From positions 1 to 11,153 of the forward strand of contig JAEEOD010000155.1 of the NCBI GenBank assembly GCA_016284115.1: a DNA stretch of 11,153 nucleotides, in the 5' to 3' direction. Of the stretch, positions 1 to 7,495 are shown one piece after another. A program made the translations under genes and the position numbers. Under the pieces are notes generated by a model. It worked only from the letters and a program-made list of their open reading frames with translations. It was not told the DNA's origin and did not search any database. The DNA is from Bacteroidaceae bacterium (GTDB lineage Bacteria; Bacteroidota; Bacteroidia; Bacteroidales; Bacteroidaceae). The number at the start of each line of letters is the position of its first letter. Position 1 is the first letter of the stretch.

Positions 1-1063
1 GCCGGGTATCGGGTACATCCGTGTGAGTCGCTTTGCCATGACCACAGGTAAAGAATTCCTTGAAGCGCTACAAAAATTACAAGCCAAGGGCATGGTGGAT
101 TTGATTGTCGATCTGCAAGGCAATGGAGGAGGATATTTGAATGCTGCTATCGACCTCGCCAACGAATTCTTGGGGCAACGTGAGTTGATAGTATATACAG
201 AAGGTCGTTCGGAGAAACGAAATAACTTTTTTGCCAAAGGGAATGGTCACTTCCAAAAGGGGCGTCTCGTATTGTTGGTGGATGAATATTCTGCTTCGGC
301 ATCTGAGATTTTGGCTGGTGCCATGCAAGATTGGGACAGGGCCGTCATCGTTGGTCGCCGTTCGTTTGGCAAGGGCTTGGTGCAAAGACCGATAGACCTG
401 CCTGATGGTTCGATGATTCGTCTCACAGTAGCACGCTATTACACTCCTTCTGGGCGTAGCATCCAGAAGCCTTATATTAAATCGGCGAAAGATGGTGGCA
501 AGGTGGTGGAGGTGGATTTTGAGCAGTATCGCTCTGATCTCATCGCTCGCTATAATAATGGTGAACTAATGCATGCTGACAGTATCCATTTCCCAGATTC
601 ATTAAAATATACTACCCAACGTTTAGGTCGCACTGTTTATGGGGGTGGAGGCATCATGCCCGACTATTTCGTGCCGATAGATACCACATCTTATACTAAT
701 TTACATCGTAATTTAGTGGCAAAAGGGGCAATCAACAAGACTGTGGCTGTGTATATCGATGGCCATCGCAAAGACTTGCAACGTCGTTACAAAGATTTCA
801 ATGCGTATAATACAGGGTATCAAGTGGGCAATGATGTGCTGGATATCCTCAAACAAGAGGCTGAAAAAGTAAAGGAAGAACTGAAAGAGGAGGAATACCA
901 ACAGTCGTTGCCGCTTATTCGTACGCAGCTCAAGGCACTGATGGCTCGTGATTTATGGGATATCAGTGAGTACTATCAGGTCATCAATACTACCAACGAG
1001 AGTGTCATTCAAGCTCTTCGTGTCCTCAACAACGATTACGAACGGTATTTATCTGTCAAATAG
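1..1063 (+). CDS. S41 family carboxy-terminal processing protease, 5' truncated by window edge
   Basis: This is the C-terminal part (about 353 codons) of a serine protease of the CtpA/Prc (S41) family, which cleaves proteins near their C-termini in the periplasm. The frame is open to the left edge (first whole codon at position 2, reading PGIGYIRVSRFA), so the true start, signal peptide and most of the PDZ domain lie outside. The protease core is complete. GNGGGYLNAAIDLANEF lies at about 122-172. The nucleophile serine of SASASEI is at 296-298. The general-base lysine of SFGKG is 25 residues later, and a glutamine follows four residues after it. That spacing matches the Ser/Lys/Gln triad of Bacillus CtpB. 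After the core, about 140 charged, helix-rich residues form the C-terminal extension common in Bacteroidetes members. The GTG at position 23 is internal, not a start. The stop overlaps the convergent PAP2 gene. Substrates cannot be told from the sequence. Confidence 0.93.
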   Translation, partial: PGIGYIRVSRFAMTTGKEFLEALQKLQAKGMVDLIVDLQGNGGGYLNAAIDLANEFLGQRELIVYTEGRSEKRNNFFAKGNGHFQKGRLVLLVDEYSASASEILAGAMQDWDRAVIVGRRSFGKGLVQRPIDLPDGSMIRLTVARYYTPSGRSIQKPYIKSAKDGGKVVEVDFEQYRSDLIARYNNGELMHADSIHFPDSLKYTTQRLGRTVYGGGGIMPDYFVPIDTTSYTNLHRNLVAKGAINKTVAVYIDGHRKDLQRRYKDFNAYNTGYQVGNDVLDILKQEAEKVKEELKEEEYQQSLPLIRTQLKALMARDLWDISEYYQVINTTNESVIQALRVLNNDYERYLSVK

Positions 1064-1651
1064 TACCTTGTTCAGCCATTTGGAAACATAGATGCTACCA
1101 ATGGCACAGCCTGCGCCAATGAAAGCGCCAGCCATCACATCCGTAGGATAATGCACTCCTTCATGCATACGTGATATTCCCACAGACACAGCATAAATTG
1201 CCGAAGGAGCAATGACATACCACTTAGGATATCTGATACACAATGATGTGCAGAGTGCAAAGGCTGAAGCCGTATGACCAGAAGGGAATGAAGGGCTGTC
1301 TTCAAAGCTACGAGGAATGATATAACCTGGCCACTTTTCATAAGGACGTGTGCGGTCGAAGATATATTTCATGCCATAACTTAGGGCAAAGGCACCTACC
1401 ACACTTGTACCAATATACAATGCATCCTGCTGCAACTGCTTATCCTTCTTGATAAGTCCAACAATGCCCATAACAGCTGGTACGCCAAAAGCCACATAAG
1501 GTTCTGTATCTGATATAAACGTGCTATAGTCGTGAATGAACGATCCATTCCATCCGTTGATATCGTGCAGCATGTTCACCTCCCAGTTTTGGGCAGATAC
1601 GCATACACAAACGGTGATCAACATCATACATATGTAAATCCTTTTACTCAT
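1049..1651 (-). CDS. PAP2 family phosphatase with signal peptide
   Basis: This 200-residue protein belongs to the type 2 phosphatidic acid phosphatase family, which removes phosphate from lipid phosphates such as undecaprenyl pyrophosphate, phosphatidic acid or lipid A. All three signature motifs are present: KX6RP (K95 to R102-P103), PSGH (123-126) and SRX5HX3D (S160-R161, H167, D171). The histidines of motifs 2 and 3 should be the catalytic pair. The N-terminus looks like a cleavable signal peptide, with a hydrophobic stretch at 5-18 and likely cleavage after VSA-20. Hydrophobic segments at about 53-68, 78-95, 128-140, 146-160 and 172-190 suggest a membrane-embedded enzyme with its active site facing the periplasm. 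The ATG at 1651 is the only start that gives the signal peptide, and a good promoter lies about 25 bp upstream. The family is clear. The substrate (undecaprenyl pyrophosphate recycling versus lipid A or phospholipid) cannot be decided. Confidence 0.9.
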   Translation of the reverse strand: MSKRIYICMMLITVCVCVSAQNWEVNMLHDINGWNGSFIHDYSTFISDTEPYVAFGVPAVMGIVGLIKKDKQLQQDALYIGTSVVGAFALSYGMKYIFDRTRPYEKWPGYIIPRSFEDSPSFPSGHTASAFALCTSLCIRYPKWYVIAPSAIYAVSVGISRMHEGVHYPTDVMAGAFIGAGCAIGSIYVSKWLNKVLFDR

Positions 1652-1676
1652 ATCTTGCTTCTTGTTTTCTCGTTTG

Positions 1677-1708
1677 CAAAGTTACGATAAGTTGAGCGCA
1701 GAACCAAA
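1677..1708 (-). promoter_or_regulatory. Bacteroidetes-type promoter of the PAP2 gene
   Basis: Read on the minus strand, TTTG (1708-1705), a 20-bp spacer and TAACTTTG (1684-1677) match the Bacteroidetes -33/-7 consensus TTTG and TAnnTTTG. The predicted transcript starts near 1670, giving a leader of about 20 nt before the ATG at 1651. The same TAACTTTG octamer is used in front of the SusC-like gene. Confidence 0.7.
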
Positions 1709-1756
1709 TATGCTTCCATAATTTTGCGCTTTAATCGAGTAACTCCGGTGTAGCTA

Positions 1757-1806
1757 ATGTTTAAAAACATGCACACTGTGCGGCAAATATTTTGACAATG
1801 ATTTGC
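1757..1806. promoter_or_regulatory. Cluster of three short inverted repeats upstream of the frd promoter
   Basis: Three dyads lie almost end to end: ATGTTT-AA-AAACAT (1757-1770), GCACA-C-TGTGC (1771-1781) and GCAAAT-N12-ATTTGC (1783-1806). Relative to the predicted start near 1840 they cover about -83 to -34, where activators and repressors usually bind. None is a convincing FNR (TTGAT-N4-ATCAA) or CRP (TGTGA-N6-TCACA) site. Operator function is a guess from symmetry and position alone. Confidence 0.35.
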
Positions 1807-1833
1807 TAATTAATTGTTTTTAACTTATTTTTG
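1802..1833 (+). promoter_or_regulatory. Bacteroidetes-type promoter of the frdCAB operon
   Basis: TTTG (1802-1805), a 20-bp AT-rich spacer and TATTTTTG (1826-1833) fit the Bacteroidetes housekeeping promoter consensus. Transcription would start near 1840, leaving an A/T-rich leader of about 65 nt before the frdC ATG at 1907. The -33 box overlaps the right arm of an inverted repeat, GCAAAT-N12-ATTTGC (1783-1806), so a repressor or activator could act here. That regulation is inference. Confidence 0.68.
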
Positions 1834-1906
1834 TAGCTACTTATGGAAACTTTTGCATAAAGATACGAAATAATTAACAATTAAAAATATTAAAACTCAA
1901 TTATTT

Positions 1907-2584
1907 ATGTGGTTAAGTAATTCATCAGTAGGAAGGAAAGTGGTGATGAGCGTTACAGGCATCGCCCTTGTCCTGTTTCTGACATTTCACTGTGCGATGA
2001 ACGTCGTTGCCTTGATTTCGCCCTCCGGCTACAACTGGATTTGCGAAATGTTGGGTGCTAACTGGTATGCGGTAGCAGCAACCATGGCACTGGCATTGTT
2101 GTTCGTCATTCATTTGGTTTACGCTTTCTGGCTCACTTGGCAGAACAGAAAAGCACGTGGTAGCGAGCGTTATGCAGTGACCGATAGACCAAAGACGGTA
2201 GAGTGGGCATCTCAGAATATGTTGGTGCTGGGCATCATCGTGTTCCTGGGTTTAGTGTTGCACTTGTTCAACTTCTGGAGCAAAATGATGTTGCCAGAGT
2301 TGATGCATACTAACGACTTGCAGGTATTGAGTTATGCTACCAATGGTATCTATCACATCATGCAAACCTTCTCAAATCCTATTTACGTGGTGCTTTACCT
2401 CATTTGGCTATTCGCCTTGTGGTTCCACCTCACTCATGGTTTCTGGAGCGCTTTGCAGACCCTTGGTTGGAACAACCGCATCTGGCTAGATCGTTGGAAA
2501 TGCATAGGCAATATCTTCAGCACTATCGTTGTTGGTTGCTTTGCACTGGTTGTTATCGTATTCTATGTAAAATCATTGATGTAA
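1907..2584 (+). CDS. frdC: Fumarate reductase/succinate dehydrogenase cytochrome b subunit (b558 family)
   Basis: This 225-residue integral membrane protein anchors the fumarate reductase to the inner membrane and passes electrons from menaquinol through haem b to the iron-sulfur subunit. It starts MWLSNSSVGRKVVMSVTG, typical of the b558-type SdhC/FrdC family also found in Wolinella FrdC and Bacillus SdhC. Five hydrophobic segments are visible at about 13-36, 56-77, 104-124, 156-177 and 199-222. Histidines inside or at the edge of these segments (H28, H69, H119, H150, H174, H177) include the likely axial ligands for two haems; which four they are needs an alignment. No separate SdhD subunit exists, as expected for this type. 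It is the first gene of the operon, 58 bp before frdA. In Bacteroides the same C-A-B operon is known to be the fumarate reductase, and I infer that direction here. It could also work as a succinate dehydrogenase. Confidence 0.93.
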   Translation: MWLSNSSVGRKVVMSVTGIALVLFLTFHCAMNVVALISPSGYNWICEMLGANWYAVAATMALALLFVIHLVYAFWLTWQNRKARGSERYAVTDRPKTVEWASQNMLVLGIIVFLGLVLHLFNFWSKMMLPELMHTNDLQVLSYATNGIYHIMQTFSNPIYVVLYLIWLFALWFHLTHGFWSALQTLGWNNRIWLDRWKCIGNIFSTIVVGCFALVVIVFYVKSLM

Positions 2585-2642
2585 GGCATTAGGACTGATA
2601 CTTAAAGCCTAAACAACAAAACTAAAACTTAAGACTAATATT

Positions 2643-4622
2643 ATGGTTAAAATAGATTCTAAGATTCCTGAAGGGCCAGTAGCTGAGAAATGGACCAACT
2701 ATAAGGCTCATCAAAAATTGGTAAACCCTGCTAACAAGCGTCGTCTCGACATCATCGTGGTAGGTACGGGCTTGGCAGGTGCTTCTGCTGCCGCTTCTCT
2801 CGGTGAGATGGGTTTCCGCGTACTGAATTTCTGTATTCAGGATAGTCCACGCCGTGCTCACTCTATCGCAGCACAGGGTGGTATTAACGCTGCTAAGAAT
2901 TATCAAAATGACGGTGACTCTGTTTATCGTTTGTTCTACGATACTGTAAAGGGTGGTGACTATCGTGCACGTGAGGCCAATGTTTATCGTCTGGCTGAGG
3001 TGTCAAACGCTATTATTGACCAGTGCGTGGCACAGGGCGTGCCTTTTGCACGCGAATATGGTGGTTTGCTCGACAACCGTTCATTCGGTGGTGCACAGGT
3101 AAGTCGTACGTTCTACGCTCGTGGTCAAACGGGTCAGCAGTTGTTGCTGGGTGCATATTCTGCACTGAGCCGTCAGGTGGGTGCAGGTACCGTAAAGTTA
3201 TACACCCGTTATGAGATGTTGGACGTTGTAATTATTGATGGTCGTGCTCGTGGTATCATCGCTCGCAATTTGGTAACAGGTAAGTTGGAACGTTTCGCTG
3301 CTCATGCAGTGGTAATCGCTACTGGTGGTTATGGAAATACTTACTTCCTGTCCACCAACGCAATGGGTTGCAACGTTTCTGCAGCTATGGCTTGCTACCG
3401 CAAGGGCGCTTGGTTTGCTAACCCTGCTTATGTGCAGATTCATCCAACCTGTATTCCTGTTCATGGCGACAAGCAGTCTAAGCTAACACTGATGTCTGAG
3501 TCTCTGCGTAACGATGGTCGTATCTGGGTACCCAAGAACTTGGAAGATGCCAAGAAATTGCAGGCTGGTACCATCAATGGTGCTGACATCCCTGAAGAGG
3601 ATCGTGATTACTATTTGGAGCGCCGTTATCCTGCCTTCGGTAACCTTGTGCCTCGCGACGTGGCTTCACGTGCTGCTAAGGAGCGTTGCGATAAGGGTTA
3701 TGGTGTCAACAATACTGGTTTGGCTGTATTCCTTGATTTCTCAGAGGCCATTGGTCGTCTGGGCATTGATGTGATTCGTCAGCGTTATGGCAACTTGTTC
3801 GATATGTACGAAGAGATTACCGACGTGAATCCAGGTAAGGTAGCTAAGGAAATCAATGGTGTGAAGTATTACTATCCAATGATGATCTATCCAGCTATCC
3901 ACTACACCATGGGTGGTATCTGGGTTGACTACGAACTGCAGACCAGCGTGAAAGGCTTGTTTGCTATTGGTGAGGCTAACTTCTCTGACCATGGTGCTAA
4001 TCGCTTGGGTGCTTCTGCTTTGATGCAGGGCTTGGCAGATGGTTACTTCGTGTTGCCTTACACCATCCAGAACTATCTGAGCGATCAGATTACCGTTCCT
4101 CGCTTCACTACTGATACTCCTGAGTTCGATGAGGCTGAAAAGGCTGTTCAGCACAAGATCGACCACCTGATGAACATTAAGGGCAAACGCTCTGTTGACT
4201 CTATCCACAAGGAACTGGGTCACATCATGTGGGAATATGTAGGTATGGGACGTACCGCAGAAGGTTTGAAGACTGGCTTGGAGAAGCTGAAGGAAGTTCG
4301 AAAAGTGTTCGAGACCGACTTGTTCATCCCTGGCAAGCAGGATGGCGTGAACGTTGAGCTGGAGAAAGCTATCCGTTTGAATGACTTTATTACTATGGGT
4401 GAATTGATGGCACACGATGCTTTGAGCCGTAACGAGAGCTGTGGCGGTCACTTCCGCGAGGAATACCAAACCGAGGAAGGCGAGGCTTTGCGTGATGACA
4501 AGAACTACTTCTATGTAGGTTGCTGGGAATACCAGGGTTCTGACGATAAAGAACCTGTTATGATGAAAGAACCTCTAGAATATGAGGCTATCAAGGTACA
4601 GACCCGTAACTACAAGAGTTAA
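2643..4622 (+). CDS. frdA: Fumarate reductase/succinate dehydrogenase flavoprotein subunit
   Basis: This 659-residue catalytic subunit interconverts fumarate and succinate on the cytoplasmic side of the membrane, using covalently bound FAD. The dinucleotide-binding motif is [19 protein letters not shown] (39-57). H73 in [11 protein letters not shown] is the expected attachment site for 8-alpha-histidyl FAD. Substrate and catalytic residues of the family are in place: H267 in QIHPT, R338 in VPRDVASR (the proton-shuttling arginine), H420 in HYTMGG, and R454 in [11 protein letters not shown]. The C-terminal helical domain (about 495-659) includes the [13 protein letters not shown] segment near 596-608. 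Length and motifs are full, with no sign of damage. The ATG at 2643 follows an A-rich spacer; there is no clear Shine-Dalgarno, which is normal for the phylum. The next gene, frdB, starts 37 bp downstream. Confidence 0.97.
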   Translation: MVKIDSKIPEGPVAEKWTNYKAHQKLVNPANKRRLDIIVVGTGLAGASAAASLGEMGFRVLNFCIQDSPRRAHSIAAQGGINAAKNYQNDGDSVYRLFYDTVKGGDYRAREANVYRLAEVSNAIIDQCVAQGVPFAREYGGLLDNRSFGGAQVSRTFYARGQTGQQLLLGAYSALSRQVGAGTVKLYTRYEMLDVVIIDGRARGIIARNLVTGKLERFAAHAVVIATGGYGNTYFLSTNAMGCNVSAAMACYRKGAWFANPAYVQIHPTCIPVHGDKQSKLTLMSESLRNDGRIWVPKNLEDAKKLQAGTINGADIPEEDRDYYLERRYPAFGNLVPRDVASRAAKERCDKGYGVNNTGLAVFLDFSEAIGRLGIDVIRQRYGNLFDMYEEITDVNPGKVAKEINGVKYYYPMMIYPAIHYTMGGIWVDYELQTSVKGLFAIGEANFSDHGANRLGASALMQGLADGYFVLPYTIQNYLSDQITVPRFTTDTPEFDEAEKAVQHKIDHLMNIKGKRSVDSIHKELGHIMWEYVGMGRTAEGLKTGLEKLKEVRKVFETDLFIPGKQDGVNVELEKAIRLNDFITMGELMAHDALSRNESCGGHFREEYQTEEGEALRDDKNYFYVGCWEYQGSDDKEPVMMKEPLEYEAIKVQTRNYKS

Positions 4623-4659
4623 TTTGGGAAGTTGAACATTTTAAAGAACAAAGAAAACT

Positions 4660-5415
4660 ATGGATAAGAATATATCATTTAAATTGAGAATTTGGCGTCA
4701 GAACGGCCCTAAGGAAAAAGGACATTTTGACGAGTTCCAGATGAACGATATACCAGGTGATACCTCATTCCTCGAAATGCTCGACATCCTGAATGAGCAA
4801 ATCGTGAGCTCAGGCAACGAGCCTGTGGTGTTCGACCACGACTGTCGCGAGGGTATCTGCGGTATGTGCTCGCTCTATATCAACGGTCATCCTCATGGCC
4901 CGGCTACTGGCGCTACCACTTGCCAGATCTACATGCGTCGTTTTAAAGATGGAGACACCATCACTGTTGAGCCTTGGCGCTCAGCAGGTTTCCCTGTTAT
5001 TAAGGACCTGATGGTAGACCGTTCTGCATTTGATAAGATCATGCAGGCTGGTGGTTTTATTAGCGTTCGCACAGGTGCTCCCCAGGATGCCAATGCTATC
5101 TTGATCCCTAAGCAGATTGCTGATGAGGCTATGGATGCCGCAGCTTGTATTGGTTGCGGAGCTTGCGTTGCAGCATGTAAGAATGGTTCTGCTATGTTGT
5201 TCGTATCATCCAAGATTACACAGCTCAATTTATTGCCACAGGGCAAGCCAGAGGCATTACGCCGTGCTAAGGCTATGCTGAGTAAGATGGATGAGTTGGG
5301 ATTTGGTAACTGTACCAACACTCGCGCTTGTGAGGCTGAGTGCCCGAAGAACGAGAGCATTATCAACATTGCTCATCTGAACCGTGATTTCATCAAGGCT
5401 AAACTGAAAGACTAA
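4660..5415 (+). CDS. frdB: Fumarate reductase/succinate dehydrogenase iron-sulfur subunit
   Basis: This 251-residue protein carries electrons between the cytochrome b subunit and the FAD of FrdA through three iron-sulfur clusters. The N-terminal ferredoxin domain has the [2Fe-2S] ligands C62, C67 and C70 (DCREGICGMC) and C88. The C-terminal domain has CIGCGACVAAC (C163, C166, C169, C173) and NCTNTRACEAECPK (C218, C224, C228). By comparison with E. coli SdhB, C163, C166, C169 and C228 hold the [4Fe-4S] cluster, and C173, C218 and C224 hold the [3Fe-4S] cluster. All ligands are present, including the cysteines that make the third centre 3Fe-type. It is the last gene of the operon; a strong intrinsic terminator follows 23 bp after the stop. 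The start at 4660 (MDKNISFKLRIW) puts the first beta strand right at the N-terminus, as is usual for the family. Confidence 0.97.
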   Translation: MDKNISFKLRIWRQNGPKEKGHFDEFQMNDIPGDTSFLEMLDILNEQIVSSGNEPVVFDHDCREGICGMCSLYINGHPHGPATGATTCQIYMRRFKDGDTITVEPWRSAGFPVIKDLMVDRSAFDKIMQAGGFISVRTGAPQDANAILIPKQIADEAMDAAACIGCGACVAACKNGSAMLFVSSKITQLNLLPQGKPEALRRAKAMLSKMDELGFGNCTNTRACEAECPKNESIINIAHLNRDFIKAKLKD

Positions 5416-5438
5416 CCTCTTTTATATATAGCTAACAT

Positions 5439-5476
5439 TAGAGGCGGGGCATTGCTGCTCCGCCTCTATCTTTTTT
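5439..5476 (+). terminator. Intrinsic terminator of the frdCAB operon
   Basis: A 12-bp stem, TAGAGGCGGGGC (5439-5450) with GCTCCGCCTCTA (5457-5468), has one G-U pair and a 6-base loop. It is followed by TC and six T residues (5471-5476). The high GC content of the stem, the T-run and the position 23 bp after the frdB stop make this a confident terminator. Confidence 0.93.
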
Positions 5477-5501
5477 GTCCTTTTTCGAAGAAGGCATTGC
5501 C

Positions 5502-5788
5502 ACATGTTGTTGCAGGCTTTGCTATGGGTCGTTGCAGTATCTGTTATGAGTTGTCGCAGTATCTCCTATACCCCCATGGCAGATACTGCGTCGGGTGATA
5601 GCAGATACTGGCGCCAGTGATAGCAAGCTTAGGGTCGTGAGATAGGAAATATTACTCATAGGGATAGGAAGCATTAACCATAGGATTAGGAGACCTTAGT
5701 CATAGGGTTAGAGATAATTATTCATAGAGATATGAAAACTTAGTTATAAGGTTAGTTTTCTTTTATCATAAGGAAATAATTGCTTTCC
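5502..5788. repeat. Degenerate 22-bp tandem repeat array, about 13 units
   Basis: Units begin at 5502, 5524, 5546, 5569, 5591, 5613, 5635, 5657, 5679, 5701, 5723, 5745 and 5767: twelve steps, all 22 bp except one of 23 bp (5546 to 5569). Early units share GCAGTATCT (5534, 5556) or GCAGATACTG (5579, 5601). Later ones share CATAGG(G/A)(A/T)TAGGA followed by TTA near unit position 18-20 (5657, 5679, 5701). Neighbouring units agree at roughly 13 to 17 of 22 positions (for example units 2 and 3 at 17, units 8 and 9 at 15). GC content falls from left to right. A possible fourteenth, weaker unit starts at 5789. The period is not a multiple of three and no frame stays open, so it is not a coding repeat. 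Units abut with no unique spacers, so it is not CRISPR. Function is unknown. Confidence 0.8.
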
Positions 5789-6015
5789 CTTAGTATTGGA
5801 AGGGATAAGCTATACTTACTTACAGTTTTTCTATGAAATTCAAAAATAATCTTATAATAGCTTAATAATGAGCGTAAAAATATTTTACCTAATTTGTGAA
5901 TATGAATTACTAGATTTGTAAGAAATGGTTACCGTGGAACAAGATCATGAAACGAAGGGTTAAAAATGTCAAGGATGTTTACTAAAACGCCAGTTCTTTC
6001 CTGTGTAAAAGTAAC
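5789..6015. other. AT-rich intergenic stretch, nothing recognised
   Basis: Between the 22-bp array and the minus-strand terminator lie about 225 bp of AT-rich DNA. I see no open reading frame of useful length, no tRNA-like fold and no properly spaced promoter. An isolated TAGATTTG (5911-5918) fits the -7 box, but its nearest TTTG is only 14 bp upstream. Confidence 0.6.
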
Positions 6016-6048
6016 AGAAAAAGGGAAGCACCAAAAATGCTTCCCTTT
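6016..6048 (-). terminator. Intrinsic terminator of the susC/susD-like operon
   Basis: On the minus strand AAAGGGAAGCA (6048-6038), a 7-base loop and TGCTTCCCTTT (6030-6020) form a perfect 11-bp stem. It runs into a T-run (6022-6018). It lies about 32 bp after the SusD-like stop and would end the operon there. On the plus strand the stem is followed by only three T residues, so it serves mainly the minus strand. Confidence 0.85.
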
Positions 6049-6079
6049 AACATGTTATGGTATTATATCCGTTAACTGA

Positions 6080-7480
6080 TTAATAGCCAGGGTTCTGAGC
6101 AAGAGCTGCATTCATGTCAATCTCACGCTGTGGAATAGGCAGGATAGCGCGCTGGTTGTCAGCACCAATCTGCTGGCCAAGCTGATTGGTAACAGCTTTG
6201 CCATTGCGCCAGTATGCGAAAGCAATCTGGTTCTCAGCAAATAACTCCTTGGTGTATTCGAAGATGATGTCATCAATAGTAACAGAATCTACATCTTTAT
6301 AACCTTCGATAATACGGTTCTTCTCAATCTCGTTGATAAATGAAGCTGCTGCAGCACCACCAGAGAGATAGTAAGAAGCTTCAGCTGCAATCAGATATAC
6401 CTCGGAGAGACGAATAATCTTAGGGTTATTCACATACAGAGAGCCACCACGACCAGGATACTTAGCTGGATAATAACCAGGAGCATCAGAGACGCCAGTC
6501 TGATCTTTAATCATATGACAACGGATGTCCTCAGGATGAGTTGACAGGTATTCAAACAAAGCACCATCATCATTATTCAAACCGACCTCAGGATAGCCAC
6601 TTGCGTCAGTGTAGTAGCCCAAAGAATAACGCTGTACGTTATAAGTTGAATTGATCAGTAGCTCCAGAATTGACTCTGAAGTACCTTCAGCATCCCAAAC
6701 AGTTGGATAGTTAGCAACGGTATAGAGGTCATACATTTTACTATTAATGACAGCATTAGCATCTGCCAAAGCGTTGCTATAGTCACCCATATACAGGTAA
6801 GCACGTGCACGCAGAGCCAATGCAGCGAACTTGTTCATATATCCCACGCCATTATTTTCATCCAGCATACCAATAGCGGTAGTGAAATCTGAAATAATCT
6901 GGTTGTATGTTTCTGCCAAAGTAGCACGAGTTGGCTTGTAATCAGCATCAAACACCTCAGTAGCCAAAGGAATACCTGAGTCAGCAGCAGAAGTGCTGGC
7001 AACAGTTGAGGGGATATGAGCGTACAAACGAGCCAGGTCAAAGTGCAGCAATGCACGCCATGCGTAGAGCTGACCTTGCAGGTTCTTTACTTCGTCACCA
7101 CTCAAAGTTGCAGAAGTTTCCAATGCCTTGTTAGCGTTAGCTATAGCCTTATAGAAATTCTGATAAGGGATAGTGGCAATTTCATCATACTTAGTAAGAG
7201 TGTAGTTAGAAATTGGTGAACTATGACCATAGTCATCAATTACCTTGAACTCATTAGTAAGCAAGTCAGCATATACTCCAAATTCTGAAGGATATGACAT
7301 TTGGTTAACGGTCAAGTAGTAAGTTACACCGTTCAGCGCATATTCCAAATCCTCTACTGAGGTAATGGCTTCATCCACTGGCAGAGCGGTTGATGGCTCC
7401 TTGTCAAGAAAATCGCTGCAAGAAGTTAATATCAAGCCTGCTACCAGTCCTAAAGTGATATAAATATTCTTCATAATCAT
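6080..7480 (-). CDS. SusD/RagB family nutrient-binding outer membrane lipoprotein
   Basis: This 466-residue lipoprotein should sit on the cell surface as the lid of the SusC-like transporter and help capture its substrate. The signal peptide ends in a lipobox, LTSC, with C21 as the lipidated residue; the SDFLDKEP that follows is typical of SusD proteins. Helical TPR-like segments lie at about 136-154, 217-245 and 355-373 (RLSEVYLIAAEASYYL). The family's closing motifs are clear: FEYTKELFAENQIAFAYWR (407-425) and LPIPQREIDMNAALAQNPGY (447-466, the C-terminus). At 466 residues it is on the short side for the family. The start could be the ATG at 7480 or the third codon (7474); both keep the signal peptide. 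It follows the SusC-like stop by 15 bp, so the two are surely co-transcribed. The ligand cannot be read from the sequence: a glycan, or peptides as for RagB, are both possible. Confidence 0.95.
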   Translation of the reverse strand: MIMKNIYITLGLVAGLILTSCSDFLDKEPSTALPVDEAITSVEDLEYALNGVTYYLTVNQMSYPSEFGVYADLLTNEFKVIDDYGHSSPISNYTLTKYDEIATIPYQNFYKAIANANKALETSATLSGDEVKNLQGQLYAWRALLHFDLARLYAHIPSTVASTSAADSGIPLATEVFDADYKPTRATLAETYNQIISDFTTAIGMLDENNGVGYMNKFAALALRARAYLYMGDYSNALADANAVINSKMYDLYTVANYPTVWDAEGTSESILELLINSTYNVQRYSLGYYTDASGYPEVGLNNDDGALFEYLSTHPEDIRCHMIKDQTGVSDAPGYYPAKYPGRGGSLYVNNPKIIRLSEVYLIAAEASYYLSGGAAAASFINEIEKNRIIEGYKDVDSVTIDDIIFEYTKELFAENQIAFAYWRNGKAVTNQLGQQIGADNQRAILPIPQREIDMNAALAQNPGY

Positions 7481-7495
7481 TTTCTTCTTTTAAAA

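Noticed and set aside
1792..1820. TTGACA (1792-1797) as a sigma-70 type -35 box
   Set aside because: There is no matching -10 box 16-18 bp downstream, and the Bacteroidetes-type promoter at 1802-1833 fits far better.
3741..4469. 242-codon open frame on the minus strand inside frdA
   Set aside because: It lies fully antisense to conserved FrdA coding sequence, has no promoter or recognisable domain, and its composition reflects the codon use of the opposite strand.
4929..5369. 146-codon minus-strand open frame inside frdB
   Set aside because: It is antisense to the iron-sulfur cluster domains of FrdB and has no similarity I recognise. Treated as a shadow.
5502..5788. CRISPR array
   Set aside because: Units are 22 bp, touch each other without unique spacers, vary too much between copies, and no cas gene is present.
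5911..5964. TAGATTTG promoter box followed by a short ATG frame at 5926
   Set aside because: The nearest TTTG is only 14 bp upstream of the box, and the frame is 12 codons long with no further support.
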